NCBI GenBank assembly: GCA_020746105.1
Contig: CM036620.1
Coordinates: 44,970,706 to 45,034,705, forward strand
Length of the DNA stretch: 64,000 nucleotides
Source of the DNA: Trogon surrucura
Lineage: Eukaryota > Chordata > Aves > Trogoniformes > Trogonidae
Direction of reading: 5' to 3'
The first letter of the stretch is position 1. Every line of letters begins with the position of its first letter. The notes below the pieces were generated by a model. It saw nothing but the letters and a program-made list of their open reading frames with translations, searched no databases and was not told the DNA's origin. Positions 1 to 13,272 of this stretch are shown in pieces. The translations under genes and the position numbers were made by a program.

Positions 1-1334
1 GACAGAGAATTGATTTTTTCCTCATCTATAAGAAATTCCCAGTGCAACAAAGTATCTGTAGACTAAACTCAATTCTGAGAAATCAAAAGGAGAAAAAAAT
101 CTGTCCCATCCATTACAAGTGGGGCTTAGAGAGACAATGTCGAGAAGTTCTAAAAGCTGCTTTTAACGCTATGGCTCTCCCGATTCTGTTACTTACCAGG
201 AATACAGTAAAGCATTTTACCAAGTTATCTTCCTCACATCACTGACATGAAACTAGAAAACACAAAAATCTTTTCTACTCTCGTTTCCAATAATACATGT
301 CAGTATTTGCAGTCACAAATAGATGGTGGCTTCATTTTTCTTGCCCCTCCCCTTCAAAACAGGTATATAAGCATATGTATATAAACATATATAAAGCACA
401 CATGTACATTAGACAAACTATTTACTTTGTCTTCTTTTATCAGTGTGTGTTTTATTATATGTTCTAAACATTTTTACCTGTTTATACCATAGGAGTAATT
501 CAGTTTAAATGTACAAGATAGTATCACATCTAGTAAAGGCAAAGTTTCAGAAGTAACAACTAAATACAGATGTAGAAAATTTTAAAGGTTTGTGTTTCTT
601 ATACTCACTTTAAAATACTCTAATAGATTTTTATCCAAACACTTTAAAAATTATTAATTACCTGTTTAATATTTCCCCAAAGATTTTATCTATCTGTAGG
701 TAAGAGGGGCTCAACATCCTCCCCTCAAACAAAACAAGTCATCTGTACCACCAATTATCTTGTGCTTATCGTAGAACACTTTGCTTGTTCTATACTTGCG
801 ATTCATATACTTGGCCTTGTCCTAGTGACAAACCTGTCAGGATATTGTTGTTACATCCTTATGGTCCTGATGTCTATTTTGGACCACTTTCTTATGTTCC
901 TCATACATTGGCTTTAAATGACAGTTGTTCAGGAGTACAATCAGCAGAACTTTCTGTCCCTATTTATGGCCGGAGAAGCAGATCAAGCCTGGGATTCAGA
1001 GCTTTAAAGGACTCCCACTGTCTTTGTAGCATTCCTGTAGTTCTCCTCAAACTGCAGATGAGTATTGTTGTGGTAGTCTCTGATATTTAAGCCATTCTTT
1101 GTAGGCATGGTATCTAACAGAATGTCCTTCAGCTTAAGAATGTGGCTTTATAAAGTGTATCTGCTTCTGCTACATATCCTTTGCAGAATTTTTATCCTTA
1201 TTGTTAATCGTTGAGTCCCTCTGCCACTTTCTCTTTGTATATACTTTTGTGTCCTGTGCAGTGAGGGTATATGTACATAAAGTTAATTTTATATAAAATA
1301 ATATTTATGGGTCCTTCTGAGATCTGCCAGCTGA

Positions 1335-1679
1335 GACAAGCAAAGTAAAAAATGTAACCAGGAAAGTGAAAAACCTGCTTTTCTATGCTTCCCCACCACT
1401 ATCTGTGAAAAAAAACTTGATATAGAAGATACTACTTCTAGGATATCTGTAATCAAGGTTACATTTGTAGAAGCTCACAGTTTTCCCACTAGAACAATTC
1501 AGGAGTCTCTGTTGCTGGAGTATGATCCAGAGTACATTATATTTGAGGTATCAGTGGTAAGCTACACAGATATCGTGAGTCAAGCTCCGCTAGTGGTTCA
1601 GGTGGTGGTTTCAGTGAAAGCCATGTTTGCTTTGTGCTGGGAGGTGCTACCTGTTGGATCTCAGTTTGAGAAGATGTAG
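1335..1679 (+). other. Stop-free stretch of 114 codons, unrecognised
   Basis: A plus-strand frame runs from just after a TGA (1332-1334) to a TAG (1677-1679) without interruption and without an early ATG. The deduced peptide has a mixed-charge first half and a valine-rich second half (segments such as LLLEYDPEYIIFEV). A possible splice acceptor (TTTTCCCACTAG) lies at about 1491 and possible donors (GTGGTAAGC, ATCGTGAGT) downstream. In a window of this size a few stop-free frames of this length are expected by chance, and I recognise no family. It is recorded because it would be missed by a search requiring an ATG. Confidence 0.12.
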
Positions 1680-4600
1680 CCTTGCTAAGCATTGATCACT
1701 GCACTGAAACAAGGAATACCACAGCTTGCAGAAAATTACAGATAATGTGAACACTAAATATTTGCTCTGTCTGCAACTCTCATTTCTCAATTGATGGTAT
1801 TTTTCTGCAGGAATGTACTGACTATCAGTATCTGACATAGAGAAATACTAATTTCTGACCACGTTGTCCTTCTGGATGGAGGAGGTGGTTCAATATCAAC
1901 GTCACTGAGATGTAATTGCTAGTGTAGTCTACTGAAACTAGTGAAAAAGAATGATATTTTCAGCTACTAACCATGCTCTTTCTCTCCCTCCTTTTCTCCC
2001 TCTGGCTCATTCATGAAAAGATCAAATTTTCACTGTTCCTGTCTTGACACGTTCTGTAGGAATTGAAATGCAATAAAATTGTAATTGCTGAATCCTTCAC
2101 ATGTTCATAAGAAAGATTTGAGAAGATAAATATACCTACAGCAGGGTTGCTTAAGAAAACTGAGTGCAATTTATTGTAAAGGGCTGTATTTGCTGCCTCC
2201 ACTCTTTTACAAGTAGCACTCATGTTCTGAAATGACACAAAGGAATTATATTGCATGGTATATGTTTGTAATGCGGGTATCTTACAAATCCAATGAAGAT
2301 AATAAGTTAAAAAGCACCAGAAGACTTGAAGAGATTGTATTAGTAAATGATCTCATTAAAATAAGATTTTATTTCTCACTGGCTTCCAAAAGACAGCAGA
2401 TTGTACTTCTATATAACACTTACATAATATCTATTTTTGCATAGTACCTATAAAGTTATACATAGATGGATATAGAAAACTGTATATAATATTACTTGAT
2501 GTCTGATGGCTTAGGAAAAAAGTATACCTGTGAGGGACAGGTCTGGTTAACTTCTGAAGCCATATGTAGGTACATAGAAAGGTAATGTTTATGGAGAAAT
2601 CAAACATTATCAAAACTGTAGTTTAGGTGCTCTTCGTGGTAACTGTAATATGGATGAAAAAATATTGTTAGAGAAGTTATAAAACAAGAACGGAAAACTT
2701 TACTGCAAAATAGGAGTTTTTCTTTCAAGTTACTTGTGTAGGAGAGGTCTGTACAGAAACATGAAGTGTTTAATGACGTGCTTCAACATCAAAAGCTTAA
2801 AAGAGTAATTGGAATCTTTATGCAAACCTTTTAAGATCCTTTTGCTTCTTTGTCTCCCATCTTTCTACAGTCTTTGTATCTCTCAGTGATCATGGTTTCA
2901 CTCCACTTTTCGTTACATTGTGTGCCACAAAGACTTCAGACGATTCACTGTGCACTTGAACTTTCAAAAAAATATTTTATTTTACAGACAGAAAGAAAAG
3001 TGGTGAAAAATACAAATACACATAAATGTCATCATTATGTTTTTTTCTTTATTCTGTTCTCTTTATCTATTCAATAAGTAGCATGCATATAAAAGTAGAT
3101 TTGAGTCCTTTTTTCTAAACAATATCTTCTAAATTATTTTAGGAAAGAACCCTAATTTTTCCCTCAGGAATAACTATTGACTATTTTCAATATCTCTTTA
3201 TGCAGTTCTTATCAGGAAGGCAGGAGGTCTTCAAGATGAGTAAGACTTCTTTTTTTGTATAACTAAATAATTAACAGACACAAACAGATACGTGTAACAC
3301 CTTTTTTCTAAAGGAAACAAAAAAAGACAAATTTGAAAAGGGACATAGTTAACCTTAAATTCTGTTGCTGTCTGGATAATGTCTGACAAGAGGAGATAGT
3401 GCCTACCTATTTGATGTTAAAAGTGAAGAGGTGAAAATAACTCTGCACCCAAACCTGTCAATTACCTGAAGATGAATAAACTGAGACTGAGAATCCCTTC
3501 CTGCAGCACCATTCAATTTATAGCAATGGTAGGTTTAGTTGAAACAATAACAGGTTTTAGAAAGTCTGCAGAAGTGTGACTTTGTTTGTTGATATCCTTT
3601 TATGTTCAGTGAGGAATATTCACGTCTGAATATACATATCTTTCATTATTGTGTGAATGTGGTTATCTGTCTCACAGATACAGAAACTGGGCAGTAATCC
3701 CAAGGAAATACCATTGTTTTTATTTAATTCACAAATTTTATTAAGTCTTGTAACTGTCTCATGACCAACTTTGTCCCTGTAAGGACTTTCTGCTTTCTCA
3801 AAGAAAAATAATTTTGCAGTATTTACACATGTGAATGAAGTCCCTGGCCCTCAAGTCCTTTGTATGTGAATGGATTTCTGCACCCACATGCTCAGATTTA
3901 TCCTATAGCTGCTGGATTCTGGCCAGAATCATGAAGGTGCTGAAGATACTTTTTAATAACATGCATCATAGATTTGGCGTAATTTCTGCTTTTATATTTT
4001 GCAATTTCCAGGATAAAGCTCGTGATACATGCACACATGCATGCAGAGACATAAAGGCATTGCACACTGTATCCAGATCTTGTGAGCCCCACATATTGTA
4101 AATTAAATAATTTAATATTTGAATTTTAGACTGGGCAATATTTTCTTTGGTTAGGACAGCAGTTTTCTGATTAATGTTTTTAATTTTAAGCAATGTCTAA
4201 TACACACAATAATAAAAGTGACAGTTCAGCTTATAATGAGTTAAGGATGTTTCTGAGAATACCCAAGAGGTTTTTAAGAGACTTCCAAAGTTTATGTTTA
4301 CAGAACAGAAGCCTACAAATTAACCCAAACACATTTTTCTCATCTTTTACTATGTTTTCATATCTCTAGCTTTAATAAACTCAACATTGCATTTATGAAT
4401 AGTGCTTGCACTTTCAAGGCTGTATTCCAGTTAAAATAGTAAAATAACATTAAAAGAATAAAATAATATTTGCAGTTGCCTGCAGTGATAACTAGGGGGA
4501 AAGTAACACATACAGGATTATTAATGGTACACCTTCAGGAAAGTTAGTAACAAAAATAATATATCCTGAAAGAATGAAGGTAACCCATACATACACACCA

Positions 4601-5518
4601 CTTTTTTTTAAACTCCCATGACTCTGATGTACATCAGTGGTCCTGCCCTTCATACACAGAATCCCAAGGTCCCCATTTGGGCCCGGTTTATACCTTTCTC
4701 TGTTAACTCGCTTTTCTGTCACCAGAGAAGAAGCAGGGCTCCTTCTCACCCTTTCACGTTGGTCCTTAAGTGGTGTGGAAGATCTCTGTTCTGTGAGGTG
4801 GAGTGTGCTGTTGTCCTCAAGTATTCATGCCAGCCTCTGTGTATGCCCCCTTCCAAGAGAGTGAGATGGATCTCCTGAAGTACAAAGAAGCATCTTAGAA
4901 CCAGTTGTCCAATAAAATTGTTCTGTTTAGTACTGTTAGATTTACAAAAGCAGCTTTTCAGATGTTAGTCCTTTCTCGGCAGAGGTAACATGCAATGTCA
5001 GGAAACAACAGCCTGTGTCAGTGGAGATTGTACCTTATGGAAATAAATGTATTAAATGTAGGGAGAACACCAGCCTCGATCCCCATGCAGAGGTAAACAT
5101 AAAAAAACACCCACTGTGTTTTTTCTGTTTTCCCTGGCTGACCTCCACCGTTGTAGCAGAGCTTTCGTCTTGTGATATTTGCCAGGTTATACAACAAAGA
5201 TGTGCCTCCTGGCTGAAATGATGAAATGTAAAGCCTGTTCTCAGGCTGTGGAAGCCTGATGGATGCGAAACAGCTGGCGGTCTGCGGCTGGGCTCCAAAA
5301 GGAAGGCTGAGAGATGCAATTGGTGCTGTTGCTACAAGTAGAAGATTAATAAATGTTTCTACTTTAGATTGATGTATAGAAATCTGCTCAATGTAAATTT
5401 GCTGATTCAGATATTTTAAGAACATATATAGAGATTATATATTGGAGTGGAATGTTCGAATTGGGTGTTTCCTGGTAAATCAAACTGGTATTTAACATAC
5501 AAAGAGTGCATTCCGCTT

Positions 5519-5540
5519 AAAAAAAAAAAAAAAAAAAAAA
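5519..5540. repeat. Poly(A) run, 22 nt
   Basis: Uninterrupted A homopolymer. There is no polyadenylation hexamer in the roughly 60 bases upstream and no recognisable coding copy before it, so there is no good case for a processed pseudogene tail. It is best treated as a simple repeat. Confidence 0.9.
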
Positions 5541-7964
5541 TCACATTTTTGATTTCTAAATATCTGGCATCTGAGGTGGCCTTTGCTGCAAATAACTGAG
5601 GTATGCAGATCTTACCGGAAAAAAAAAAAAAAACAACACCAAAAAAGTTGCGGAGAAAGAAAAAGGGTGTGGGGAGTGAAACATTTGATATGAAGATGAT
5701 AGAAAGTAGAAGTCTGTGATGTAGCCAAGAAGTGGTGAGAGAGAATGAGGAAGAGCCACAAAAGAAGGCAGCAAAGTGCTGTCATTGACAATGGACAGCA
5801 GGCAGAAAACAAACCCAAGAAAGACAGCGACTAAGTGCCCGGGGTACAAGTAACATTATATATTGGTTTATTTAACAAGAGATACACAATTTTCCTATGA
5901 GTCTGATTTCACAGAGGAAAGAAAGTGAAAATATGTTATCAAGGAATGCACTAGAAATGAAGAGCTTAGACATCTTTAAGAGCAACTAAAATGATTCATG
6001 AAGCAAGTGGTGCAGAGGTAAGATTTCTTTTGCTAAGGGAGAAAAGTTGGTCAGAGGAAAACAGAGAAAAAAATATTAGTTGAGGAATCACGTATCATGG
6101 AAGAAATAAGGATAAAATTAAATAATGTTAGATTTATTCTGAGAATATTTCAGAATTTTTGGATAGGTAACAGGCAGGTTAGAAATGCGGGATCCTTGAC
6201 AAATATATTTCCCTCACTGGACAGAGATGACTGTAGAAGAGAGCCAGGTTAGGTAAACTCAGAATTCTGCCTGAAGTCAGTGTCCAAAATCTTCAGAAAA
6301 GCCAGGATTTCACTCAGAGGGCACAAAAGTATGCAGAAGAATTTTTTATAAATCGTCAGATAGCATCCTAATGAGCTAATAAAAAGGAGGAAATTATTTA
6401 GAAGTATTGAGACAGAAAAGAATATAAACTTGAATATTCATTCTTGAATACTTCAGGATACTTATTCCAAAGCTCAAAAATGTTGCCTATTTTCCTGGCA
6501 TTGTATAAATTATGATTTAAAATCAATGACATTGATCAATGGAGATTTACAATGATAGGCAAATACATTTAATCTCTAAAAGTATCCACATCTTCAGATA
6601 CACTGAAGGACCTGAGAATCCTATATGAAATATATACAAAGTATAAATATCTGTCTGACATCATGACCTGCAAAATCCCTTTCCAGCCACGCCAAATCCT
6701 GCAGAAATTTCATCTCACTAGATCTTTCTGGTTTCATTTTGGATTTATTCATAATAATTTCACCCTTTCAGATGTGAGAACTTAACAGTCTTCAATCTTG
6801 CTTCATTCTCCCTCTATCTCTTGAGAAGTTGAATCCAACAGGTAAACTCAGACCTCAGAATGCAGGTGCAGCTATATCTTTCATTCAGCAGAGTAATTCC
6901 ATGACTTGAACACAAGTTTCCTATGCGTAATTGAATTTTACTTGGTTTGTATCCAGGTTTCATGAGGAACTCGCCCATTTTCAGACACTGGACACCCAGG
7001 AAAGAGCTACTAGTTGCACCCTTCTAAGTGGGACAGAAACTTAAAACATGACGTTGGATTAAGGATGTTCCAACAATATTTCTCCTCCGTAGATTCGATG
7101 TGTGATCATGGCACAGCTTCTTGCAAGGGCATGAGTAGAATCTCTTTCATCTATCTTGCTGTCTGATTTCATGAGACATTTAAGAGTGTCTTATTTTGAG
7201 AAATTCTATATTTTTATCAAAACTGGTTAAAAGTAGCCAAGAAATTAAAAAGTTCCTAGGTGGAGACTAGAGAAGAAGTAGATAGATGGTACAATCACAA
7301 AAGACTAATTCTCTGTAATTTATTTAATCGTATTTGTAAGTAAAAAAAAATCATCCCATCTTAGAGAATATGTAAGATTTTTTTAAATAATAAAAAAGAG
7401 TAGAGTATTTTTGAGCATATTTCTGTAGTTCCATTTTTCTTCATAGAAAAAATCAGAGAATGAATGTCAGCTGCTGTTTGAATGGAATGTCCTGTGCATG
7501 TTGCGTTTACAGTCGTATTTAACTTACAAGTCTTGCATTTACTTTATAAAAGAAGCTAAAATAGGATGTATTCTCAGATTTCTAACTTCATAGGTGTCAT
7601 GTAGTTGTAATGATATAGTAACTATTAGAGTTCTTACACGTATATTTCCGGAATTACCTAAATTCTACACGTGTTTCAGGAATTATCTAAAGTATGATTT
7701 ATGTATACTTTATACAATGCAGGAAATTAAAATCAAAATAAAGGAAATTGTATGTAGAAAATTACCCTTATGCTTCCTCTACATTTTTACTAGTAATTTC
7801 TCAAAATGAACACTAACATCTGTATTACACACAGTTCCATTCTAAATTAGGAAAAAAAAAAACCCAAACATGTTCTTTTCTAATGCTGATATATAATGCC
7901 GGGCTGGTACAACACTGACTGGAACTGTTTTAAAACAGTAACTCACTAGGCATGATCGATGAGG

Positions 7965-8046
7965 GGAAAAAAAAAAAAAAATTTAAAAAAAATAATAAAA
8001 AAAACCCACAAACAAACAGAAACCAAAAAGAAATGCAAAAAAAGCC
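7965..8046. repeat. A-rich low-complexity block
   Basis: About 80 bases dominated by A, in runs broken by T, C and G, ending immediately before the CpG island. It could be a simple-repeat relic or the nucleosome-poor flank often found beside promoters. The sequence does not settle which. Confidence 0.75.
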
Positions 8047-8114
8047 TGTCAGGGGTGGATGTAGGAGGACTAAGGCGTTCACAGGAAAGTGAAGATCTTC
8101 CTGTTTCTCTACGA

Positions 8115-8400
8115 GCCTTCCGAGTGGGTGCCGGCACCCGGTGGGCGCCCCTGGCCGGCCGCGGGCGTTCCGGAGGCGGGCGGGGGAGCCCCGGGGCCGG
8201 GCGGGGCTCGGAGGCGGAGGGCTGGGGGAAGCATCCCGGCATCCTTGTGGCGGTTGGATTTCAGAGGATTTCCCAGTGGAGGAAGGGCAGAAGAGCAAGC
8301 GGGCACAGCCGGGATCCTTGCCTTGTTCCCCGCAGCCGTGTGCGGCTGCCGGGCCGGCGCCGAGCCCTGGCTCCGAAGCTCTTTGTAGGCGTTACTTGCA
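8115..8400. promoter_or_regulatory. Isolated CpG island, candidate promoter
   Basis: Composition changes abruptly from AT-rich to strongly GC-rich. I count about 28 CpG dinucleotides in about 270 bases, against almost none in the flanks. There are GC boxes of Sp1 type (GGGCGGGGCT at 8199-8208, and a GGCGGGCGGGGG run just upstream). Such islands usually mark vertebrate promoters or first exons. No TATA element or convincing splice donor was found next to it, so transcription direction is open. Reading frames in all directions are long here only because stop codons are rare in GC-rich DNA, and none resembles a known protein. It could serve an annotated gene outside the window, a long noncoding RNA, or be an orphan island. 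Confidence 0.6.
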
Positions 8401-10768
8401 CGCTGGAGTGTATTTGCCTCCTTGCGTTGCTCTTCTGAAGCATCTTGTGATGCTTGCTTGCCCCTTTCAAATACCAGATTACCTTTTTCTATCCAATGTT
8501 CACATAACCGATGGGCTTTTATAGGTAGAATTGTTCTAACTCCTGGGAAAACTTTGGCAACTACATTACTTTGCCCACACTCGAGGTTACTGATGCAGGA
8601 GAGGCAGCTGCAGGGAACGTTCGTTCAATTCTTGCAATATAGAGCTTGGCATATTACGTTAAATATCTAATGAGAGGAGACTTGCTCTGCCACAGGAGGG
8701 TATAAACTGGAGACTCTGAAATGCTCCTATCAGGTGTAGGTTCCTCTGGGCAGTCCATCATGCAGTACGAGACACTGTCTGCAGAGGCGCGAGGCAGTCA
8801 GTTAAGGGAGTTTATGTCCTGAAATGTCAGGAGGACTGAGCGAGGGCAATCTTCAAAGTCCTTTGAGCATTTCCAGACGGAAGTGTTACTAGGTATACAA
8901 AAATATATAATATGCATAGAGCTGAAAATAAGCATGTTTTATCAAAAGAGTAATAATAGACTTGTGTTAACTGAAGCCAGTTTAAACACAGACGAACAGA
9001 TTGAGCTTTGATCGTTGTGAATACAGAACACATTCTCATTTATATTGTTTGATTGAAAATCATTATTACTTTGCCTATAATTGCCATAATTTATCACATT
9101 GCTAAGATTTGCCAGGAATACAGTACTATTTGTCTGCAGTTCCATCGTAATTGCACGTAATTAATTATTCAGTTTGCTCAGTTGCTAATTGCCTTTAACA
9201 TACACTTAAATATAAACATAAAAATACCACTTCAAAGAGAACAGAAAAGTAATTTGTTAAACTTCTTGTATCAGGCACAATTGTGCTTATTTAGAGTGAG
9301 GGATTGGTAAAAGTAGTAAAACAGTAGATCATGACTGTATGAATTATGAGGGAGGGATTTCTGTGCTCGGTTTCTATACACTTGAGTGTACTTCAGTGTT
9401 ATGTACCCAGGTAAATTTTAGTGTATGAGCTGACAGTTTATAGGCGGAATAAACAAAAAATCTGGTTGGAAATAACAATAATCTTATTCTTACATATTTG
9501 AAAATGCAGTCTTTAATGTCCTGAGGCTGAAGGAAAGAAGGCCCCAATCCTGATAAAGTAACACTTGCTAGTAAAAGACTGGTTTAGAGCACTATTAGAT
9601 CCTTGAGTTTGCACCTTCTGGTGAAGGGGTCTTGTGCAGCTGTACTTTCTCATGAGGAAATAAGACTTTGTATGATTTAGCTCAAAATTAAGCCTTTAAA
9701 TGCAATTTATAACACCATGCTTATAAACAACTGAGTAATAGTCTAAGCAGAAGAAAATGATAGCTTCAAAATATAAATAATTTTCCTGAAATCAACTATC
9801 TCTAAAACCTAGAAGTGGTTCATAATCAGGTAGTTGTTATAATCCAGCATCAACCTCTTCTCCCTGGTGCATACATATGTATGTGTACATTTCAGAACCT
9901 GCAATCTGGGATAAACTTGAGAGTCTATCCAGTCCACATTTAGTATGCTCTGTATCAGTGATTAGTTCACATTACTAGTATGTCTCAGTTATTACTAAGA
10001 CTGTTACAAGAGAGCTAGTCAACAAAGTTGCTAGTTTTATTAGTTTAAAAATACAAAAAAAAAACCTGTATGTGTTGTATAGTAATTACTCTGAGAGCAG
10101 TACTAATTGGGGAAAGTAGTTTAATGGACTTGTAAATGGATAAGAACTAACTGTATCTCAAAGATGATTTCAGCTTGCTTAGGATTTAGAATGCCATCCC
10201 ATTTTCATTCTCAGTATGAATTGAGATTGTATTGTACAGTGCATAAATGATTTTCCTCAGCTTTTTAAAAGGCAATATGTATTAATATTTTAAACTGAAG
10301 TAATTGCTTCTTGTTCAGCAATGGGTTTCATTTATGAGTGTTTATCCCTAGCAAATGGAAAGTATGGTTAATCTAAGTTAAAAATGGATTCTTTAAATAG
10401 CTCTAATTACATTCAGTTTATATTTGTATGGTTTAGACACTTAAGATTTAATCGGTAGCAGTTCTAACAAACCATAATGTTTATTAGCTGGTTTTAAATT
10501 ATTGTTATGAATGGTAGTTCAATGAGAAAATAAATGATTTCTCTACTATAATGCATGGTAAATAAAAGATGGACGAACACAGAAAAGAGAAATTATATTA
10601 TTTGATTTTTATATTAGAAACACAGAGAGAATAGAAGAAATTTTGAAAAAAAGAAGGGAAGAGCTTCCATTTCTAATTTCACTTATACAGATTCTTTGTA
10701 ATTTTATATTGCTTGAATCACAACTTCGGGGTTTTATTTTTCCTTTAACTCTATTTAAAAAATAAAGC
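8401..10768. other. Unique AT-rich DNA, no gene recognised
   Basis: No repeat family or gene seen. The stretch 9040-9200 is rich in TAAT/ATTA cores and carries two CGTAATT copies (9146-9152 and 9156-9162), described as a candidate regulatory element. Confidence 0.6.
9040..9200. promoter_or_regulatory. Candidate conserved noncoding element
   Basis: An AT-rich block with clustered homeodomain-type cores (TAAT/ATTA), two CGTAATT copies ten bases apart and few homopolymers. It resembles vertebrate enhancers that are conserved across species, but this is judged by composition only. Alignment to other birds and to mammals would decide. Confidence 0.15.
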
Positions 10769-10868
10769 AACCTGATCTAGTGGGAGGTGTCCCTGCCCAT
10801 GGCAGGGGAAGTGAAACTACGTGATCTTTAAGGTCCCTTCCAACTCAAACCATTCTATGATTCTATAA
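10769..10868 (+). mobile_element. CR1 LINE, 3' tail fragment
   Basis: About 100 bases of the CR1 3' untranslated region in plus orientation. The characteristic order is present: the CTAGTGGGAGGTGTCCCTGC block, then GATCTTTAAGGTCCCTTCCAAC, then the terminal octamer repeat ATTCTATG. It is strongly 5' truncated, as most CR1 copies are, and has no coding content. Confidence 0.92.
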
Positions 10869-12790
10869 TTTTGCATCAATCATAAGATTTTGTTACTGAG
10901 TACCGGCACTCTCTTAAATGCTACTAACTGTACACTCCCCAATTGTATCTTATAAACTACATTTTCAGCAGCAATTGAAATTACTATTCGCAATTACACA
11001 GTTTTGAAGAGACCAGGTACAAAATTGTTACTGAATCCTCTATTTTATTGTCTTGCGTAAATACAGTGCAAGTAAGGAGATAATTTCTTTGATAACCAGA
11101 TTTTTTTTGCAGTTCAGCTCAATAGAAAGAGATGGCACAAAGTATATATAGTAGAATAAAATGGTAATTTTGAATCCTCCTATAGCTACACTGAAAACTA
11201 CTTATATTAGGTTGAATATTATATCAAATGAGATCACCTCTAAAAAATAAACTACCAAAATATTTTTAAATCTAATACTTTCAAGCACAAAACTAAACTA
11301 TATTAAGTGTTGAAAGGTAGAGAAAAAGTGTCAGTTCTTTTGACTAAAAAGCAATGAATCCAAAATGAAAATGATTCTGGATTATATCGGTGTTATATAT
11401 CTCTCTGTATAACAGTATGTGCAGTAATACTGCAACCAAAACCTGGTTACTTAAACACATGGAGCCAGATTCCCTGGTTGACTCTGCAATGTTCTTGTGA
11501 TTTCTGGAAGCAGGTTAGGAAGAGGCTATTTCAGTACATGTTTGCCTGGCAGTGCTCCAAGATGTTGGACTGTTCGGGATTATCAGAATACCCTGACAAG
11601 AAATGCCTGACATGCTGTGTGCGATCCAGGGAAGATGGGGATGAGCGGGCAGGGCGTGCCAGCTCCACATCAGTAGAATTCTTCTTCTATAAGGGGAGTC
11701 ATCAGCAGAGTTTCATCTGCCTTTTTTCAATATGATTTAATGCCTTTTTTCATATAACTGAATTCTATCAATCTAAAAATGGGCATGGATACTATATATT
11801 TGTTCAATGCTTTCAAGCGATTTTCTGTGGACACAAAGCCTTGCAGTCACATTATGCACTTGTGCATTTCCATCTGCTTTACTCCCACCTCCTCAATAGC
11901 TTTGAAACATGAGTGTTTCAGCTAAATTTAACAGGGGCTAGAGGTCTCAAAAATAATTATGTTATTACAAGCTCTGGGAAGAGAGAACACATATAACCTC
12001 TGAGTGCCCCATTACAGAGAAAACAGACAACAGGAGATCAATCCTGGTTAGACATTGGAGAATCCATGTGGGGGAAAAAAAGCATTGGAAACCTCCTAAC
12101 TGCAGGAAATCCGTCAGAGTTTCCGCCTTCTTAACAGCTAGATCAACCACAATTCACTGTCGCATTGGAAAAGAGCTTGCTTTTTTCTGATACTTCAGAG
12201 TTAGTATGTTGTGAACATTTAGAGGAAAAGAATAACTCTGAATTGGTTAAAAAATTAATGATTAATTCTAAGCTATTCACTGGTGATACTGAAACCATTC
12301 TTTGAAAGATACAAATTTTACAATCTGTAGAATTATTCTGCTTCTATTGCAGTTACACTGTGTACTCAGACAGTAAATGGAATAGCTCTTTTCTCCTTGT
12401 TATGCTTATTTTATCTAAAAATTAACAAGATTTAATAAAATCTAACTTTGAATTAGTTGATTAAAGCTGAGTCTCTTAAAATTGTGATTCCCCTCTGTGG
12501 TTCATATAATCTTTTCTTATCTGATCTAGAGTTGTTCAAGGCCTTTTAGAGATTTCTAAGTTACTAGGAGAATATAAAATTAATTTACGCAAATCTATTT
12601 TGCTTCAATTTCCCCAAGTAAAATGGTAAAGTTTGATTGTAAAATAAGGGTTTTCCTTTGAATATATGAATAATCTCCGTTTTCTGACTGAAAGTTGACT
12701 GTGGCAGGGAATTGTGTGGTGTTAAGAGAAGTGCTATCAGAAGGTTAAATAATGATTTTTTTTTTTGTATTTAGAGCATGTTTATTCTCT
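10869..12790. other. Unique AT-rich DNA, no gene recognised
   Basis: No repeat family or RNA gene seen. A plus-strand frame at 11478-11735 encodes 85 residues with no recognisable domain. It covers a slightly GC-richer patch (11560-11690) with a few CpGs, but no flanking pair of splice sites convinced me. Confidence 0.6.
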
Positions 12791-13272
12791 CACAGAATCA
12801 CAGAATGTTAGGGGTTGGAAGCAACTTCGAAAGATGATCTAGTCCAGCTCCCCTGCCAGAGCAGGATCACCTAGAGTAGATCACACAGGAATGCATCCAG
12901 GCAGGTTTCAAATATTTCCAGAGAAGGAGACTCCACAACCTCCCTGGGCAGCCTGTTCCAGTGCTCTGTCACCCTCACAGTGAAAAAGTTTCTCCTGATG
13001 TTTTTTTGGAACATCCTATGTTCCAGCTTGTACCCACTGCCCCTTGTTCTGTCATTGGATGTCACTGAAAAGAGCCTGGCTCCGTCCTCCTGACACTCCC
13101 TCTTGACATATTTATAAACAATTCTGAGGTCACCCCTCAGCCTCCTCTTCTCCAAGCTAAAGAGACCCAGCTCCTTCAGCCTTTCCTCATAAGGGAGATG
13201 CTCCACTCCCTTCACCATCTTTGTGGCTCTGGACTGGACTCTCTCCAGCAGTTCCCTGTCCCTCTTGAACTG
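12791..13272 (-). mobile_element. CR1 LINE, 5'-truncated, minus strand
   Basis: Non-LTR retrotransposon remnant containing the extreme C-terminal coding part of ORF2 (reverse transcriptase polyprotein) plus the 3' UTR. Read on the minus strand, the open frame holds the CR1 signature blocks [46 protein letters not shown] and ends DAFLCDLL. The 3' end (plus coordinate about 12791) shows the CACAGAATCACAGAAT tail. The insertion is truncated inside the block encoding [13 protein letters not shown]. Only about 480 bases remain, so it cannot move by itself. It is close in sequence to the plus-strand copy at 58419-59009. Confidence 0.97.

Larger units (their letters stand above)
1..8114. other. Unique AT-rich DNA, no gene recognised
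   Basis: Intergenic or intronic sequence. I see no repeat family I can name. It holds a run of 22 A at 5519-5540, a shorter A-run near 5619-5632, a purine-rich stretch around 5590-5850, and an A-rich block at 7965-8046 next to the CpG island. The longest plus-strand stop-free stretch I followed is at 1335-1679 and is described separately. Reading frames at 785-1090 and 5015-5425 have no recognisable domain. Confidence 0.6.

Noticed and set aside
5002..5092. Exon-like block with donor GCAGAG|GTAAAC and an open frame including CIKCREN
   Set aside because: Acceptor is weak, no conservation clue, no recognisable protein.
5460..5540. Processed pseudogene ending in the A22 run
   Set aside because: No polyadenylation hexamer close upstream and no recognisable coding copy.
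7930..8524. Several 100-160 codon frames on both strands
   Set aside because: Produced by the CpG island and adjacent A-rich block; peptides are lysine runs or glycine/arginine/proline runs with no recognisable fold.
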